Positions 15,910-25,852 are shown, counted from the first letter of the stretch. The stretch is 64,000 nt of DNA from Bacillus pumilus (GCA_001938995.1 MKZN01000008.1:78227-142226); one strand, 5' to 3'. Translations and numbers: made by a program. The notes: generated by a model not told the origin, from the letters alone.

Positions 15910-16908
15910 TTAGAGAAATGCGTTCAAGACAAAATATACAAGGGCAGCTAATGTACCTGAAATCGGTAATGTAATGACCCAAGTGACAAGCATTCGTTTT
16001 GCAGTACCCCAGTTTACACCTTTTACTCTGTGTGCAGAACCTACACCTAAAATAGAAGATGAAATGACATGTGTCGTACTAACAGGTAAATGGATAAACG
16101 TTGCACCAAAAATAATGGCAGCTCCAGTTAAGTCAGCAGAAACGCCGTTTACTGGACGAATTTTCATGATTTTTCCACCGACAGTTTTAATAATCTTCCA
16201 GCCGCCAACAGAAGTCCCAAGTCCCATTGCAAGAGCACAAGAGAATTGAACCCAAAATGGAATATCATCTGTTGTATGTAGGTTCGCTGCGATTAAAGCC
16301 ATCGTGATAATTCCCATCGCTTTTTGCGCATCGTTCGTACCATGGGTATACGATTGAAGTGCAGCTGTTAAAATTTGAACACGACGGAATTGTTTATTCG
16401 TTTTTGCGAGATTGTTGTCTTTGAACATAAATTTAATAATGGTATAGACGATATAACCTACAACAAAAGCCAGGATAGGTGAAATCAAAAGTGCTTGAAT
16501 GATTTTAATGAATCCCGAATAGTTTAAAGCGCCAAAACCCGCAGAAGCGATAACAGCTCCAGCAATTGATCCAATCAGTGCATGTGAAGAGCTACTCGGA
16601 ATCCCGTAATACCAAGTAAGCAAGTTCCAAGTGATGCCTGCAATTAACGCGGCCAAAATGACGACAGACCCGTTTTGAAGTGTAAATGGATCTGCGATGT
16701 CCTTGGTAATAGACTTTGCCACACCTGTAAATGTCATTGCTCCAATAAAGTTCATAATCGCTGCCATAATAATGGCATGTCGTGGCTTTAAAGCTTTCGT
16801 TGAAACTGAAGTAGCAATGGCATTTGCAGTATCGTGAAATCCGTTAATAAAATCAAAAGCAAGTGCAAAAATAACAATAAGTATGGTAAGGATAATTAAT
16901 ATGTCCAT
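15910..16908 (-). CDS. pit: Low-affinity inorganic phosphate transporter (PiT family)
   Basis: A 332-residue membrane protein with about ten hydrophobic segments. It has the duplicated PiT signatures FDFINGFHDTANAIATS near the N-terminus and QSYTHGTNDAQKAMGI near residue 190, which bind phosphate with the driving cation. It ends 12 bases before a terminator. It forms an operon with ykaA (PhoU-like) 15 bp upstream, as in B. subtilis. Confidence 0.95.
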   Translation of the reverse strand: MDILIILTILIVIFALAFDFINGFHDTANAIATSVSTKALKPRHAIIMAAIMNFIGAMTFTGVAKSITKDIADPFTLQNGSVVILAALIAGITWNLLTWYYGIPSSSSHALIGSIAGAVIASAGFGALNYSGFIKIIQALLISPILAFVVGYIVYTIIKFMFKDNNLAKTNKQFRRVQILTAALQSYTHGTNDAQKAMGIITMALIAANLHTTDDIPFWVQFSCALAMGLGTSVGGWKIIKTVGGKIMKIRPVNGVSADLTGAAIIFGATFIHLPVSTTHVISSSILGVGSAHRVKGVNWGTAKRMLVTWVITLPISGTLAALVYFVLNAFL

Positions 16909-16923
16909 TTTAAACTAACCCCG

Positions 16924-17541
16924 TTACGCATTCTTCATAATTATTGTTTCTAGATTGTTGGCAACACTTTGACAACAATCAGCGATGTCTTCAAGTGTTT
17001 CGTAAATTTCTTTGTATTGAATGACCTTAATCGGATCTTTTTCTTTTCCAAACAAGTTCTTTAATGATTTACGATGAAGATTGTCACAATTATGTTCAAT
17101 CTCTTTGATTTTAATTGCGTGCGGATGAATATCCTTTAAGCGATTTTCAGCCAGTAGTTCTATGGTGATCAGTATTTCTTTTGCACATTCTCGGATGTAG
17201 TGACTGAATTTGTCGATATGTTCGTCTGAGCTAGTGATTGAGTAAATTTCCATTGTTGCTGAAAATTGCTCGATGCCATCTAATACATCGTCGAGGCTGT
17301 TCGTCAATTGAAGAATGTCTTCACGCTCAATCGGTGTAATAAAGGCTTTGTTCAGCTCTTTAATCATAGTATGAACATGATGATCTCCTTTTGTCTCATA
17401 TTCCTTCAATGTGTCAGAAAACTCTTTCAGAGTGGTTTGATTAGTTACTTTATAGCTAACAAAATACTCAGCAGTTTCATCTAAATTTTTAGCAATTTCC
17501 GTTAACAAGACGGAAAACTTGTCTTTTTTCCTTTTTAACAT
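16924..17541 (-). CDS. ykaA: DUF47 / PhoU-like protein YkaA
   Basis: A 205-residue, all-helical PhoU-like protein (IEHNCDNLHRKSLKNLF, EIYETLEDIADCCQSVANNL). Members of DUF47 are encoded next to PiT transporters and are thought to regulate them. The ATG at 17541 is seven bases after GGAGGG, giving the same length as B. subtilis YkaA; the longer frame starts before that site. It is co-transcribed with pit. Confidence 0.92.
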   Translation of the reverse strand: MLKRKKDKFSVLLTEIAKNLDETAEYFVSYKVTNQTTLKEFSDTLKEYETKGDHHVHTMIKELNKAFITPIEREDILQLTNSLDDVLDGIEQFSATMEIYSITSSDEHIDKFSHYIRECAKEILITIELLAENRLKDIHPHAIKIKEIEHNCDNLHRKSLKNLFGKEKDPIKVIQYKEIYETLEDIADCCQSVANNLETIIMKNA

Positions 17542-17747
17542 GTAAAAACCCTCCATTGTATAAATGAGACAATGCACACAATTAATAATTATATATTCTT
17601 TTGTCGAAAAAAAACAGGTGTAGTCGAAAATTTCTTCACTTTTTCTATTTGATCTTATTCTGACCTAAAGATAAAATCTCAACACACCTTTTTGAGAAAG
17701 GGCAAATGAAACGAAAATGTGAGACCTATTATGCTCCTCCAAAAAGG

Positions 17748-18206
17748 TTATAAAGCAGCATGAATCAGCTTGAAACGTTCACAAACAAGTAGCATATCAT
17801 TTTTGAATGCTAGTCCATAAGGCTTTAACGCTTCTGTGAAGAATTCTTTATGCACTCTGTACCAATAGTCATATGTTAGATCCCCTTCGCCTTCTGCACG
17901 TGCAAATGATTCAGACACTTGATTCATTGGGATAATGTCTACATGCGTGATTTGGATGATCGCTTTAGGCACATCATGACTGTCCAAAATGATGCTGTAT
18001 TGTCCAACCTTTGGAAGTGGTTCCTGTTCTTTTTCATACAATATATGACCTGAACAAGTGGCTGTTTTTTTCCTTTGCAAGACAAGATCAAGTAGGTGAT
18101 CTGGGTTAGCGCCAAACGCCCAAGCAGTGACAGAGGCGTCTACTGGTGCTGATTCTGATGTCTCTTTCCAATAACCTTCCCAAAATAATTTGCTATTGTG
18201 GTCCAC
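17748..18206 (-). CDS. ASCH-domain protein
   Basis: A 152-residue single-domain protein with the ASCH (RNA-binding, PUA-like) pattern. It includes VLQRKKTATCSGHILYE, VGQYSIILDSHDVPKAIIQI and EGEGDLTYDYWYRVHKEFF. The start is GTG at 18206, seven bases after AAAGGAGG. Related proteins are proposed to bind RNA or modified nucleosides. It sits alone between ykaA and ggt, where B. subtilis has no such gene, so it is an insertion in this lineage. Confidence 0.85.
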   Translation of the reverse strand: MDHNSKLFWEGYWKETSESAPVDASVTAWAFGANPDHLLDLVLQRKKTATCSGHILYEKEQEPLPKVGQYSIILDSHDVPKAIIQITHVDIIPMNQVSESFARAEGEGDLTYDYWYRVHKEFFTEALKPYGLAFKNDMLLVCERFKLIHAAL

Positions 18207-18433
18207 GGTTTTTCCTCCTTTGCTATTTGTTTATTATACCTTTAAGTCAAATTTGTGGAAATGTTATGCCTTTTTCCCTATTTGAATTACGTGTCATATG
18301 TTTGGAAAAAGAACGAATCATTTTTTCTGAATAGGATGATAGAATGAAAAATTTAGAAATTTTAGAAGATTCTATTGTGTTCTGGTCAAGAAGTAGGTAA
18401 TGTCAAAGTAAGAATATGGAAGGGGTGTTGTTC

Positions 18434-20188
18434 ATGAAACGCATTACTCTAACTGTTTTGTCCATATGTCTACTTGTTTTTTCATTTTTCCTGCCTGTCA
18501 GTCAAGCCACCGCAATAGAAAGTCAAGGGAATAAAGTAGCTGTCGGTAAAGATGGTATGGTGGCTACGGCTCATCCGCTTGCTTCGGAAGTGGGTGCTGA
18601 TGTATTGAAGAAAGGTGGAAATGCAGTGGATGCTGCCGTTGCCATCCAGTATGCGCTCAATGTGACAGAGCCGATGATGTCAGGGATTGGCGGCGGAGGA
18701 TTTATGATGGTTTATGATGGAGAGACGAAAGAGACATCCATCATCAATAGTAGAGAACGAGCACCACAGGGCGCAACACCTGACATGTTTTTGACAGATG
18801 AAGGAAAGGTGATTCCGTTTGCTGAACGCTCCACACATGGAAATGCAGTAGGTGTTCCTGGGACAGTAAAAGGTCTTGAAGCGGCACTAGATAAATGGGG
18901 TACTCGATCTATGAAGGAATTGATTGAGCCTTCCGTTCATCTCGCAGAGGATGGATTTGAAATTGATTCTGTTCTGGCAACAGCCATTGATGATCATCAA
19001 AAGAAATTGAAAAAAACGGCCGCTGCGCCAATATTTCTGCCAGATGATCAACCGCTCAAAGAAGGAGATCTACTTGTCCAGCCAGGTCTGGCGAAAACGT
19101 TTAAGTTGATTGCGAAAAAAGGAAGTAAAGCGTTTTATGAAGGAAAAGTAGCAAAGGCGCTTGCGAAAACGGTTCAAGACTTCGGTGGTACGATGACAAC
19201 AAAAGACATTGGTCACTATGAAGTCAAAACTGACAAGCCAATTTGGGGTGACTACAAAGGATATCAGCTTGCAAGTATGCCTCCTCCGAGCTCAGGCGGT
19301 GTGTTTATGCTACAAATACTCAAAATACTTGACCACTTTAACTTATCTCAATATGACCCAAAATCATTCGAAAAATATCAGCTGCTTGCTGAAACCATGC
19401 ATCTCTCCTATGCTGACCGTGCGGCATTTGCCGGCGACCCCGAATTCGTAGATGTTCCACTAAAAGGACTATTAAATGATGACTACATTTCAGAAAGAGC
19501 CTCTCTCATTCAATTAGATCAAGTGAATCGTAACCCAAAGGCAGGAGATCCGTGGGCGTATGAGGATGAAAATAATCCTTCACCAATTGTCTCACAGCCG
19601 GAAGATAAAACCATTGGGGAAACCACCCATTTTACAGTGGCAGATCAGTGGGGAAATGTCGTCTCTTTTACGACAACCATTGAACAGTTATTTGGAACAG
19701 GAATCCTCGTACCGGAGTATGGTTTTTTCTTAAATAATGAATTGACGGACTTTGATGCAGTGCCTGGAGGAGCAAATGAAGTTCAGCCCAACAAACGTCC
19801 ATTATCAAGTATGACACCGACAATTATATTTGAAGATGGAAAGCCTGTGATGACAGTGGGGTCCCCTGGTGGAACGACCATTATCGCTTCTGTGTCACAA
19901 ACAATCCTGAATTTGCTCGAATATGATATGAAGCTTCAAGAAGCGGTGGAAGAGCCAAGAATTTATACCAACAGCATGACTTCTTATCGGTATGAAGTAG
20001 GTGTCCCTCTTGATGTGAGAACAAAATTAAACGATCTTGGGCATAAATTTGAAAGTTCATCTATTGATATAGGAAATGTGCAAGCTTTACTCATTGATCG
20101 AAAAGCCGGTACATTTACTGGTGTAGCAGATTCAACAAGAAATGGAACCGCCATTGGCGTTAATTTAAAGCTATCTGCAAAAGAATAA
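18434..20188 (+). CDS. ggt: Gamma-glutamyltransferase (secreted)
   Basis: A 584-residue preproenzyme that hydrolyses or transfers the gamma-glutamyl group of glutathione and poly-gamma-glutamate. The signal peptide runs to SQATA (~residue 24). The large subunit contains NSRERAPQGATPDMF. Autocleavage occurs before the nucleophile Thr in GETTHFTVADQWGNVVSFT, and the small subunit carries the oxyanion GGTTI region. AAGGGGTG precedes the ATG at 18434; the ATG at 18416 overlaps that site. Confidence 0.96.
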   Translation: MKRITLTVLSICLLVFSFFLPVSQATAIESQGNKVAVGKDGMVATAHPLASEVGADVLKKGGNAVDAAVAIQYALNVTEPMMSGIGGGGFMMVYDGETKETSIINSRERAPQGATPDMFLTDEGKVIPFAERSTHGNAVGVPGTVKGLEAALDKWGTRSMKELIEPSVHLAEDGFEIDSVLATAIDDHQKKLKKTAAAPIFLPDDQPLKEGDLLVQPGLAKTFKLIAKKGSKAFYEGKVAKALAKTVQDFGGTMTTKDIGHYEVKTDKPIWGDYKGYQLASMPPPSSGGVFMLQILKILDHFNLSQYDPKSFEKYQLLAETMHLSYADRAAFAGDPEFVDVPLKGLLNDDYISERASLIQLDQVNRNPKAGDPWAYEDENNPSPIVSQPEDKTIGETTHFTVADQWGNVVSFTTTIEQLFGTGILVPEYGFFLNNELTDFDAVPGGANEVQPNKRPLSSMTPTIIFEDGKPVMTVGSPGGTTIIASVSQTILNLLEYDMKLQEAVEEPRIYTNSMTSYRYEVGVPLDVRTKLNDLGHKFESSSIDIGNVQALLIDRKAGTFTGVADSTRNGTAIGVNLKLSAKE

Positions 20189-20200
20189 CATTTCCCGGGA

Positions 20201-20236
20201 AAAGAAACGCCGCTTGAGGATGGCGTTTCTTTTTTT
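20201..20236 (+). terminator. Rho-independent terminator of ggt
   Basis: AGAAACGCC (20203-20211) / GGCGTTTCT (20222-20230) and seven T. Confidence 0.85.
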
Positions 20237-20269
20237 GCATTTAAACAAAAAACATAGGTGAATATTTTA

Positions 20270-20690
20270 CAGGACAGCGTGTCAAACGAGGAACTTAGGT
20301 GCAGATGTCGCTTTTCATCCAGCATCTGAACCAGTAGAAAACCGAGTTATGAAAGAACAGGAGGAAAGGGAGCAGTCCTTGTCATCTTTTCTGTCGGGAG
20401 CAGTGCGCTTTTAAAAGAGGCGTTTCAAGCAGTAGCTAGAGGCGGCGCGATACTGGTCTTGCTCATTTTCCGAGAGGGGAGGTATTCATCCCAGCTGAGC
20501 GATTTTTTCATGATGAAGTCAAAGGGGAGTGGGTGCTTATTCTTTACATCCGTATCACTATGCTAAAGCACCTTGAGCTACTGAAAGAGAGGGTGGTTCA
20601 CACAGAAAGATGGTGACGTATCGCTATCCGTTAAGTCAACTGTCTCAGGCGACAGAATGCGAGAGCGTTAGAATCATGAAGAATGAGATG
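20270..20690 (+). pseudogene. Decayed zinc alcohol/polyol dehydrogenase (C-terminal half)
   Basis: No intact frame is present, but pieces in all three plus-strand frames read as the C-terminal half of a medium-chain Zn dehydrogenase. They appear in order: LGADVAFHPASEPVENRVM, VGSSALLKEAFQAVARGGAI, GEVFIPAERFFHDEVK, VGAYSLHPYHYAKA, LELLKERVVHT and MVTYRYPLSQLSQATE. At least four frameshifts separate them. It lies directly upstream of the dehydrogenase-complex operon in the same orientation and was probably its first gene. Confidence 0.72.
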
Positions 20691-20692
20691 AA

Positions 20693-20742
20693 GAGAGAAA
20701 GAGCAGTTCTTTGGACAAGGACTTTGCCTTTCTCTTTTTTTG
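20693..20742 (+). terminator. Terminator after the dehydrogenase remnant
   Basis: AGAGAAAG pairs with CTTTCTCT over an inner AGTTC...GGACT stem, followed by seven T. Confidence 0.65.
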
Positions 20743-20749
20743 ATAAAAA

Positions 20750-20763
20750 TGAAAACGCTTAAA
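20750..20763 (+). promoter_or_regulatory. Candidate CcpA cre site
   Basis: TGAAAACGCTTAAA fits the catabolite-responsive element TGWAANCGNTNWCA except near its 3' end. It stands ~95 bp before the operon, as expected for a carbon-source-repressed dehydrogenase complex. Confidence 0.5.
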
Positions 20764-20855
20764 AAATAACCAGAAATACTTGACTTCAATGAGGGTTAAA
20801 CGTATGATAATTACAAATGTAACACAATAGAACAAATGTAAAGGGGAGAGGGAAA

Positions 20856-21839
20856 TTGCAAAAAGAAATCACTTTGCCTAAACAGATTAGTCATGAGATA
20901 TTAGCAGATTTATATAAACAAATGTGGTTGGTTCGATATTTTGATGAAAAGGTCGATCAATTCTTTGCAAAAGGATTGATCCACGGTACGACTCATTTGT
21001 GTGTTGGACAGGAAGCATCGGCTGTTGGATCTATCGCAGTATTGAAGAAAGAAGATAAGATTGTCAGCACACACCGTGGACATGGTCACTGTATTGCCAA
21101 AGGAGCAGAGGTCAATAAAATGATGGCTGAGCTGTTTGGTCGTGAAACCGGTTATTGCAAAGGAAAAGGCGGCTCAATGCACATTGCTGATTTAGAAAAA
21201 GGAAACCTTGGAGCAAATGGAATCGTTGGTGGTGGTATCCCGCTTGCAACAGGTGCAGCTCTCACTTCAAAAATGAAGCAGGAAGGCTTTGTTGTCCTTT
21301 GTTTCTTCGGAGATGGTGCTACGAATGAAGGAAGCTTCCATGAAGCGCTAAACCTTGCATCGATCTGGGATTTGCCGGTTGTGTTTATTTGTGAAAACAA
21401 CCAATACGGCATGTCTGGTCCTGTGAAAGAAATGATCAAGATTGAAGATATCTCAACAAGAGCAAAAAGTTATGGGATGCCAGGGGAAACAGTAGACGGA
21501 AATGACATGATTGAGATCATGAGGACAGTAGATGAAGCTGTCAGCCGCGCACGAGCAGGAGAAGGTCCATCACTCATCGAGATGAAAACATATCGATGGA
21601 AAGGCCACTCAAAGAGCGATGCAAAAAAATACCGTACACGTGAAGAAGAGACGGAATGGAGACAAAAAGATGGAATCAAACGTTTTAAGTCCCTATTAAT
21701 TGATCTCAACGTTCTAACAGAGAAGCAGGCAGCAAGTCTACAAGAAGAAGCGAAACAAGAGATTGATGCATCTGTTGAATTTGCTAAAAATAGTAAAGAA
21801 CCATCAATTAACACGCTATTAGAGGATGTATACGCCTAA
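20856..21839 (+). CDS. TPP-dependent dehydrogenase E1 alpha subunit (AcoA-like)
   Basis: A 327-residue alpha subunit of a pyruvate/acetoin-type dehydrogenase complex. It has the thiamine-diphosphate motif [20 protein letters not shown]...ENN at about residues 150-185 and the conserved blocks [13 protein letters not shown] and [20 protein letters not shown] typical of acetoin dehydrogenase. The start is TTG at 20856 after GGGGAGAGGG. It is the first intact gene of a four-gene operon. AcoA-like identity is likely, but this may be a paralogue of the true acoABCL operon, and there is no sigma-54 activator gene (AcoR) beside it. Confidence 0.88.
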   Translation: MQKEITLPKQISHEILADLYKQMWLVRYFDEKVDQFFAKGLIHGTTHLCVGQEASAVGSIAVLKKEDKIVSTHRGHGHCIAKGAEVNKMMAELFGRETGYCKGKGGSMHIADLEKGNLGANGIVGGGIPLATGAALTSKMKQEGFVVLCFFGDGATNEGSFHEALNLASIWDLPVVFICENNQYGMSGPVKEMIKIEDISTRAKSYGMPGETVDGNDMIEIMRTVDEAVSRARAGEGPSLIEMKTYRWKGHSKSDAKKYRTREEETEWRQKDGIKRFKSLLIDLNVLTEKQAASLQEEAKQEIDASVEFAKNSKEPSINTLLEDVYA

Positions 21840-21855
21840 TAAGGAGGGGAATCAA

Positions 21856-22851
21856 GTGACAAAAACAACAGGGAGAGAGATTTCATATTTAGAAGCCGTT
21901 CGTGAGGCAATGAGTCAGGAAATGAGAGAAAACCAAGATGTGTTCATTTTGGGTGAGGATATCGGGGTATATGGAGGCGCTTTCGGAGTTACACGTGGCA
22001 TGATTGAAGAATTCGGTCCAGAGCGCGTACGCAATACACCGATTTCAGAGGCCGCCATAGCAGGAGGCGCAGTGGGAGCGGCATTGACAGGAATGCGTCC
22101 GATTTTAGAGCTTCAATTCTCTGACTTTATCACGATTGCTATGGACCAGCTTGTCAACCAAGCAGCCAAAACACGCTATATGTTTGGTGGAAAAGGAAAG
22201 GTGCCACTCGTTGTCAGAACGCCAGCTGGTTCTGGAACCGGTGCAGCGGCGCAGCACTCTCAAAGTTTGGAAGCGTGGATGGCTCACATACCAGGACTAA
22301 AAGTCGTCCAGCCTTCAACGGCATATGATGCAAAAGGACTTTTAAAAGCGGCGATGGATGATGACAACCCTGTCATTTTCTACGAACATAAACTCTTATA
22401 TAAAACGATCGATGAAGTGCCAGAGGAGTCGTATTCGATTCCATTAGGCAAAGCAGATGTAAAAAGAAGCGGGAAGGACGTCACCATTGTAGCGACAGCG
22501 ATTATGGTGCATAAAGCCTTAGAAGCGGCGAAGGAATTAGAAGCAGAAGGCATCGATGTCGAAATCATTGACCCGAGAACTCTGGTTCCATTAGATGAAG
22601 AAACGATCATTGAATCTGTGAAGAAAACTGGCAAATGTATCGTGGTCCATGAGGCGGTCAAACGAGGCGGCTATGGCGGAGAGATTGCGAGTATGATAGC
22701 GGAAAGTGAAGCCTTCGACTACTTAGATGCTCCGATTAAACGACTTGGCGGTCTTGCAGTGCCAATACCTTACAACCCAACGTTAGAAAAAGCTGTCATT
22801 CCACAAGTACCAGATATTATTGAAGCGGCAAAAGAGCTCGTACGCGCTTAA
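21856..22851 (+). CDS. Dehydrogenase E1 beta subunit (AcoB-like)
   Basis: A 331-residue beta subunit that pairs with the preceding alpha subunit in a heterotetrameric E1. It has [16 protein letters not shown] near residue 37, [17 protein letters not shown], the conserved [18 protein letters not shown] and the C-terminal transketolase domain ([24 protein letters not shown]). The start is GTG at 21856, seven bases after AAGGAGGGG, 17 bp beyond the alpha stop. The longer ATG frame overlaps the alpha gene and lacks a ribosome-binding site. Confidence 0.9.
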   Translation: MTKTTGREISYLEAVREAMSQEMRENQDVFILGEDIGVYGGAFGVTRGMIEEFGPERVRNTPISEAAIAGGAVGAALTGMRPILELQFSDFITIAMDQLVNQAAKTRYMFGGKGKVPLVVRTPAGSGTGAAAQHSQSLEAWMAHIPGLKVVQPSTAYDAKGLLKAAMDDDNPVIFYEHKLLYKTIDEVPEESYSIPLGKADVKRSGKDVTIVATAIMVHKALEAAKELEAEGIDVEIIDPRTLVPLDEETIIESVKKTGKCIVVHEAVKRGGYGGEIASMIAESEAFDYLDAPIKRLGGLAVPIPYNPTLEKAVIPQVPDIIEAAKELVRA

Positions 22852-22868
22852 AGAAAGGGGAGAGGATC

Positions 22869-24191
22869 ATGCCAAATGAGATATTTATGCCGAAACTCAG
22901 CAGTACGATGGAGATCGGCACCTTACTGCAATGGTTCAAAGAAGAAGGAGATTCGGTTGAAATCGGTGAGCCTCTTTTTGAAATTATGACAGATAAGATT
23001 AATATCGAAGTTGAAGCCTATGATGATGGCATTTTTCTAAAAAAGTATTATGAAGTAGATGATCAAATTCCAGTAAATGCAGTCATTGGTTATATTGGAA
23101 GCGCCTCTGAACAAGTACCAGATACACCGCCTGCACAATCTGAAGATGAATCGCAAGAAGTAAGCGCTTCCTATGCAGAATCAGTGTCAGAGGTATTGAC
23201 AGAAGTGGACACGACAACGGATGAAAAAGTACGTGCGACACCAGCCGCAAGAAAAACAGCGAAAGTTCATCATGTTGCCATTCATGAGGTTTCTGGCACA
23301 GGACCAAAAGGAAGAATTCAAAAGCGTGATGTCGAGTCGGTTGTCAGTACTGGAGGGAATCATCAGCGAGTATCACCACTTGCTGGGAAAGTGGCTGCCC
23401 GTGAAGGAATCGATCTCACGAATGTATCAGGCTCCGGCGCCCACGGGAAAATCATGAAGAATGATGTGACAAATGCAAAGGCTCATACAGTAGACACCAC
23501 CCCAGTGAAAACGCAAAAGATTGCTGGTATGAGAAAGGTCATCGCCGATCGCATGTCACAAAGTGCCTTTACAGCACCGCACGTCACATTAACAAGTGAA
23601 ATCGATATGACGAAAGCGAAAGAGATGCGTCAGGAGCTACTGCCGGCGATTGAAAAAGAGACAGGCTACAGATTATCATTTACAGAAATGATCATTCATG
23701 CGGTCAGCAATGTGCTCACCCGCCATCCACAAATCAATATGACGTTTGAACAAAATGAGCTGCATTTCCATGAAGAGGTTCACATTGGTCTTGCTGTCGC
23801 TGTGAAAGATGGTCTAATGGTTCCCGTCATTTCTCATGCAAATCAAAAAGGGCTAAAACAGCTGACACAAGAGGCCAAAGAGATTGGCAAACAAGCACGT
23901 GATCAAAAACTCTTGCCAGATCAGCTGAAAGGGTCAACGTTTACAATCAGCAATTTAGGCATGTATGCCATTGACACCTTTACCCCAATTATTAACCAGC
24001 CTGAAGTGGCGATCCTAGGTGTTGGACGTATTCAAGATAAACCTGTCGTCATAGATGGTGAAATTCAGGTGAGACCTATGATGGGTGTAAGCTTGTCATT
24101 TGATCACCGTGTTGTAGATGGTGCGCCAGCAGCTGCCTTTTTAACAGATGTCAAAAGAGTGCTTGAACAACCATTTGAATTGCTAATGTAG
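22869..24191 (+). CDS. Dihydrolipoamide acyltransferase E2 with two E3-binding domains
   Basis: A 440-residue E2 core protein. The single lipoyl domain is residues 1-77, with the lipoyl lysine K43 in MTDKINIEV. Two peripheral-subunit-binding domains follow: ~121-160 (RATPAARKTA, GTGPKGRIQKRDV) and ~167-203 (RVSPLAGKVAAREGIDL, GAHGKIMKNDV). The catalytic domain ends with the active-site SFDHRVVDGAPAAAFL. GGGGAGAGG precedes the ATG. Two binding domains in one E2 is an uncommon layout known in some acetoin dehydrogenases. It is in an operon with E1 and E3. Confidence 0.9.
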   Translation: MPNEIFMPKLSSTMEIGTLLQWFKEEGDSVEIGEPLFEIMTDKINIEVEAYDDGIFLKKYYEVDDQIPVNAVIGYIGSASEQVPDTPPAQSEDESQEVSASYAESVSEVLTEVDTTTDEKVRATPAARKTAKVHHVAIHEVSGTGPKGRIQKRDVESVVSTGGNHQRVSPLAGKVAAREGIDLTNVSGSGAHGKIMKNDVTNAKAHTVDTTPVKTQKIAGMRKVIADRMSQSAFTAPHVTLTSEIDMTKAKEMRQELLPAIEKETGYRLSFTEMIIHAVSNVLTRHPQINMTFEQNELHFHEEVHIGLAVAVKDGLMVPVISHANQKGLKQLTQEAKEIGKQARDQKLLPDQLKGSTFTISNLGMYAIDTFTPIINQPEVAILGVGRIQDKPVVIDGEIQVRPMMGVSLSFDHRVVDGAPAAAFLTDVKRVLEQPFELLM

Positions 24192-24203
24192 GAGTTGAAT
24201 CGG

Positions 24204-25586
24204 ATGACGAAAACGTATGATCTGACGGTCATTGGAGGAGGGCCAGGTGGATATACTGCCGCCCTTCAAGCAGCAGAACGTGGACGAAAGGTTGCTTTAA
24301 TTGAAGAAGACTTTCTAGGCGGCACATGCTTAAATCGAGGCTGTATTCCTTCAAAAACATTGCTCAAACATGCAGAAGTCATTGAATCGATTGAAACAGC
24401 GAAAAACTGGGGAATTGAAACAGGCGATCTCGTTCTTTCCTTCGACAAAATGAGGAAGCGGAAAGATGACGTCATTGAAAAATTAAGAGGCGGTATTGCT
24501 TATTTATTAATGCAAGGAAAAATTGATGTATACAACGGCAGAGGCACAGCTGTCACGAAGCATCGCATTGACATTAAAACGCAGGGTGGATCTGAGTCGA
24601 TCGAAACAAAGGAACTCATTCTAGCAACTGGATCATCACCTGCCATCCCGCCCATTCCAGGGTTACAGGAGATTCAATTTGATACGAGTGATACGATCTT
24701 TAACATCCCGGAGATCCCTGCATCTGTCGTCATTATCGGCGGAGGGGTGATTGGTCTTGAATTAGCATGCATCTTCCAAAGCTTGCAATCAAAAGTCACC
24801 ATTATTGAAGCGTCTTCATCCATTATTCCGCAAGAGGACGAAGAAGCGTCCAAACTCCTACAGAGAGAATTGAAGAAAAAAGGGATTCAGTTCGCAATCA
24901 AAACAACGGTCACAGAGGTGACAGAAAAAGAAGGGGTCAAAGCGGTACATGCAAAAGATGATAAAGGTGAAACTCATATCTATACGGCTGAAAGACTGCT
25001 CGTTTGTGTGGGCAGAAAGCCTAATGTTTCAGCTGCACATCAGTTAGATCTTCAGCTAGAAGGACCCTTTATCAAAGTGAATGACCAGATGCAAACAAGT
25101 GTTAACGGTGTTTACGCAGTTGGAGATGTTGTAGGTGGCTACCAGCTAGCCCATGCAGCCATGTCAGAGGCGGCAGTGGCGGTCAGCAATATATGTGGCG
25201 AGCATGAAAACATGAATAACCGCATCGTTCCTCGATGTATGTATACATTGCCAGAGGTGGCAAGTGTAGGACTTACGGAAAAAGAGGCAAAAGCAAGAGG
25301 TTTGTCGGTTCAAACAGAACGATTCGATTTAGCAGCAAGCGGAAAAGCATTAGCAGCAGGTCATCAGATAGGCTTCATTAAATTGGTGTACGACACGGCA
25401 TATGGTGAAGTGATTGGCGCCACAATGGTTGGACCGCACGTCACAGAGATGATATCAGAAGCTTCCGCATTTATGTATTTAGAAGGAACAGCAGAAGAGA
25501 TGGCCAAAATGATCCATCCGCATCCAACCATTTCAGAAGGTTTTTACGAAGCAGCACTTCAAATCGTCCGTAAGATGAGAGCCTGA
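24204..25586 (+). CDS. lpdA: Dihydrolipoyl dehydrogenase E3
   Basis: A 460-residue flavoprotein that re-oxidises the lipoyl arm with NAD+. The FAD motif is VIGGGPGGYTAALQAAERG, the redox disulfide is GGTCLNRGCIPSKTLL, the NAD motif is VIIGGGVIGLELACIF, and the C-terminal His-Glu pair is in HPHPTISEGFYEA. The ATG at 24204 is nine bases after TAGGAG; a TTG at 24195 directly abuts that site. It is the last intact gene of the operon, 12 bp after E2. Confidence 0.94.
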   Translation: MTKTYDLTVIGGGPGGYTAALQAAERGRKVALIEEDFLGGTCLNRGCIPSKTLLKHAEVIESIETAKNWGIETGDLVLSFDKMRKRKDDVIEKLRGGIAYLLMQGKIDVYNGRGTAVTKHRIDIKTQGGSESIETKELILATGSSPAIPPIPGLQEIQFDTSDTIFNIPEIPASVVIIGGGVIGLELACIFQSLQSKVTIIEASSSIIPQEDEEASKLLQRELKKKGIQFAIKTTVTEVTEKEGVKAVHAKDDKGETHIYTAERLLVCVGRKPNVSAAHQLDLQLEGPFIKVNDQMQTSVNGVYAVGDVVGGYQLAHAAMSEAAVAVSNICGEHENMNNRIVPRCMYTLPEVASVGLTEKEAKARGLSVQTERFDLAASGKALAAGHQIGFIKLVYDTAYGEVIGATMVGPHVTEMISEASAFMYLEGTAEEMAKMIHPHPTISEGFYEAALQIVRKMRA

Positions 25587-25619
25587 TGTCTAAACAAGGA
25601 TAGGGAGGAGAAAAAGAAG

Positions 25620-25728
25620 CTCCACCTAAGGATATTGCAGGTCTGATCTAATTTATTGCAAGTCATGAAGGAAGCTAAATGCATGGTCAAATTTTACTGT
25701 TAGACGGCGGGAGAATGTATCAGCCAAA
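25620..25728 (+). pseudogene. Remnant of a short-chain dehydrogenase (C-terminal tail)
   Basis: One frame reads PPKDIAGLI-stop-FIASHEGS-stop-MHGQILLLDGGRMYQPK and then stops. This is the conserved C-terminus of an SDR enzyme (PEDIA..FLAS..GQ.L.VDGG) with two internal TAA codons. The body of the gene is gone. It lies just after E3 in the same direction, with a terminator behind it. Confidence 0.7.
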
Positions 25729-25741
25729 ATAGACCGAGAGG

Positions 25742-25770
25742 AAAAGAGCGGAGAGTTAATCGCTCTTTTT
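25742..25770 (+). terminator. Rho-independent terminator of the dehydrogenase operon
   Basis: AAAAGAGCG (25742-25750) / CGCTCTTTT (25761-25769) with a T run. Confidence 0.85.
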
Positions 25771-25852
25771 GTCATATTGTTAACAATTGTTCCAATTGGA
25801 AACGAATGTTTGATATACTGGTAATCATAGTATATTAAAAGGATGATGTCAC

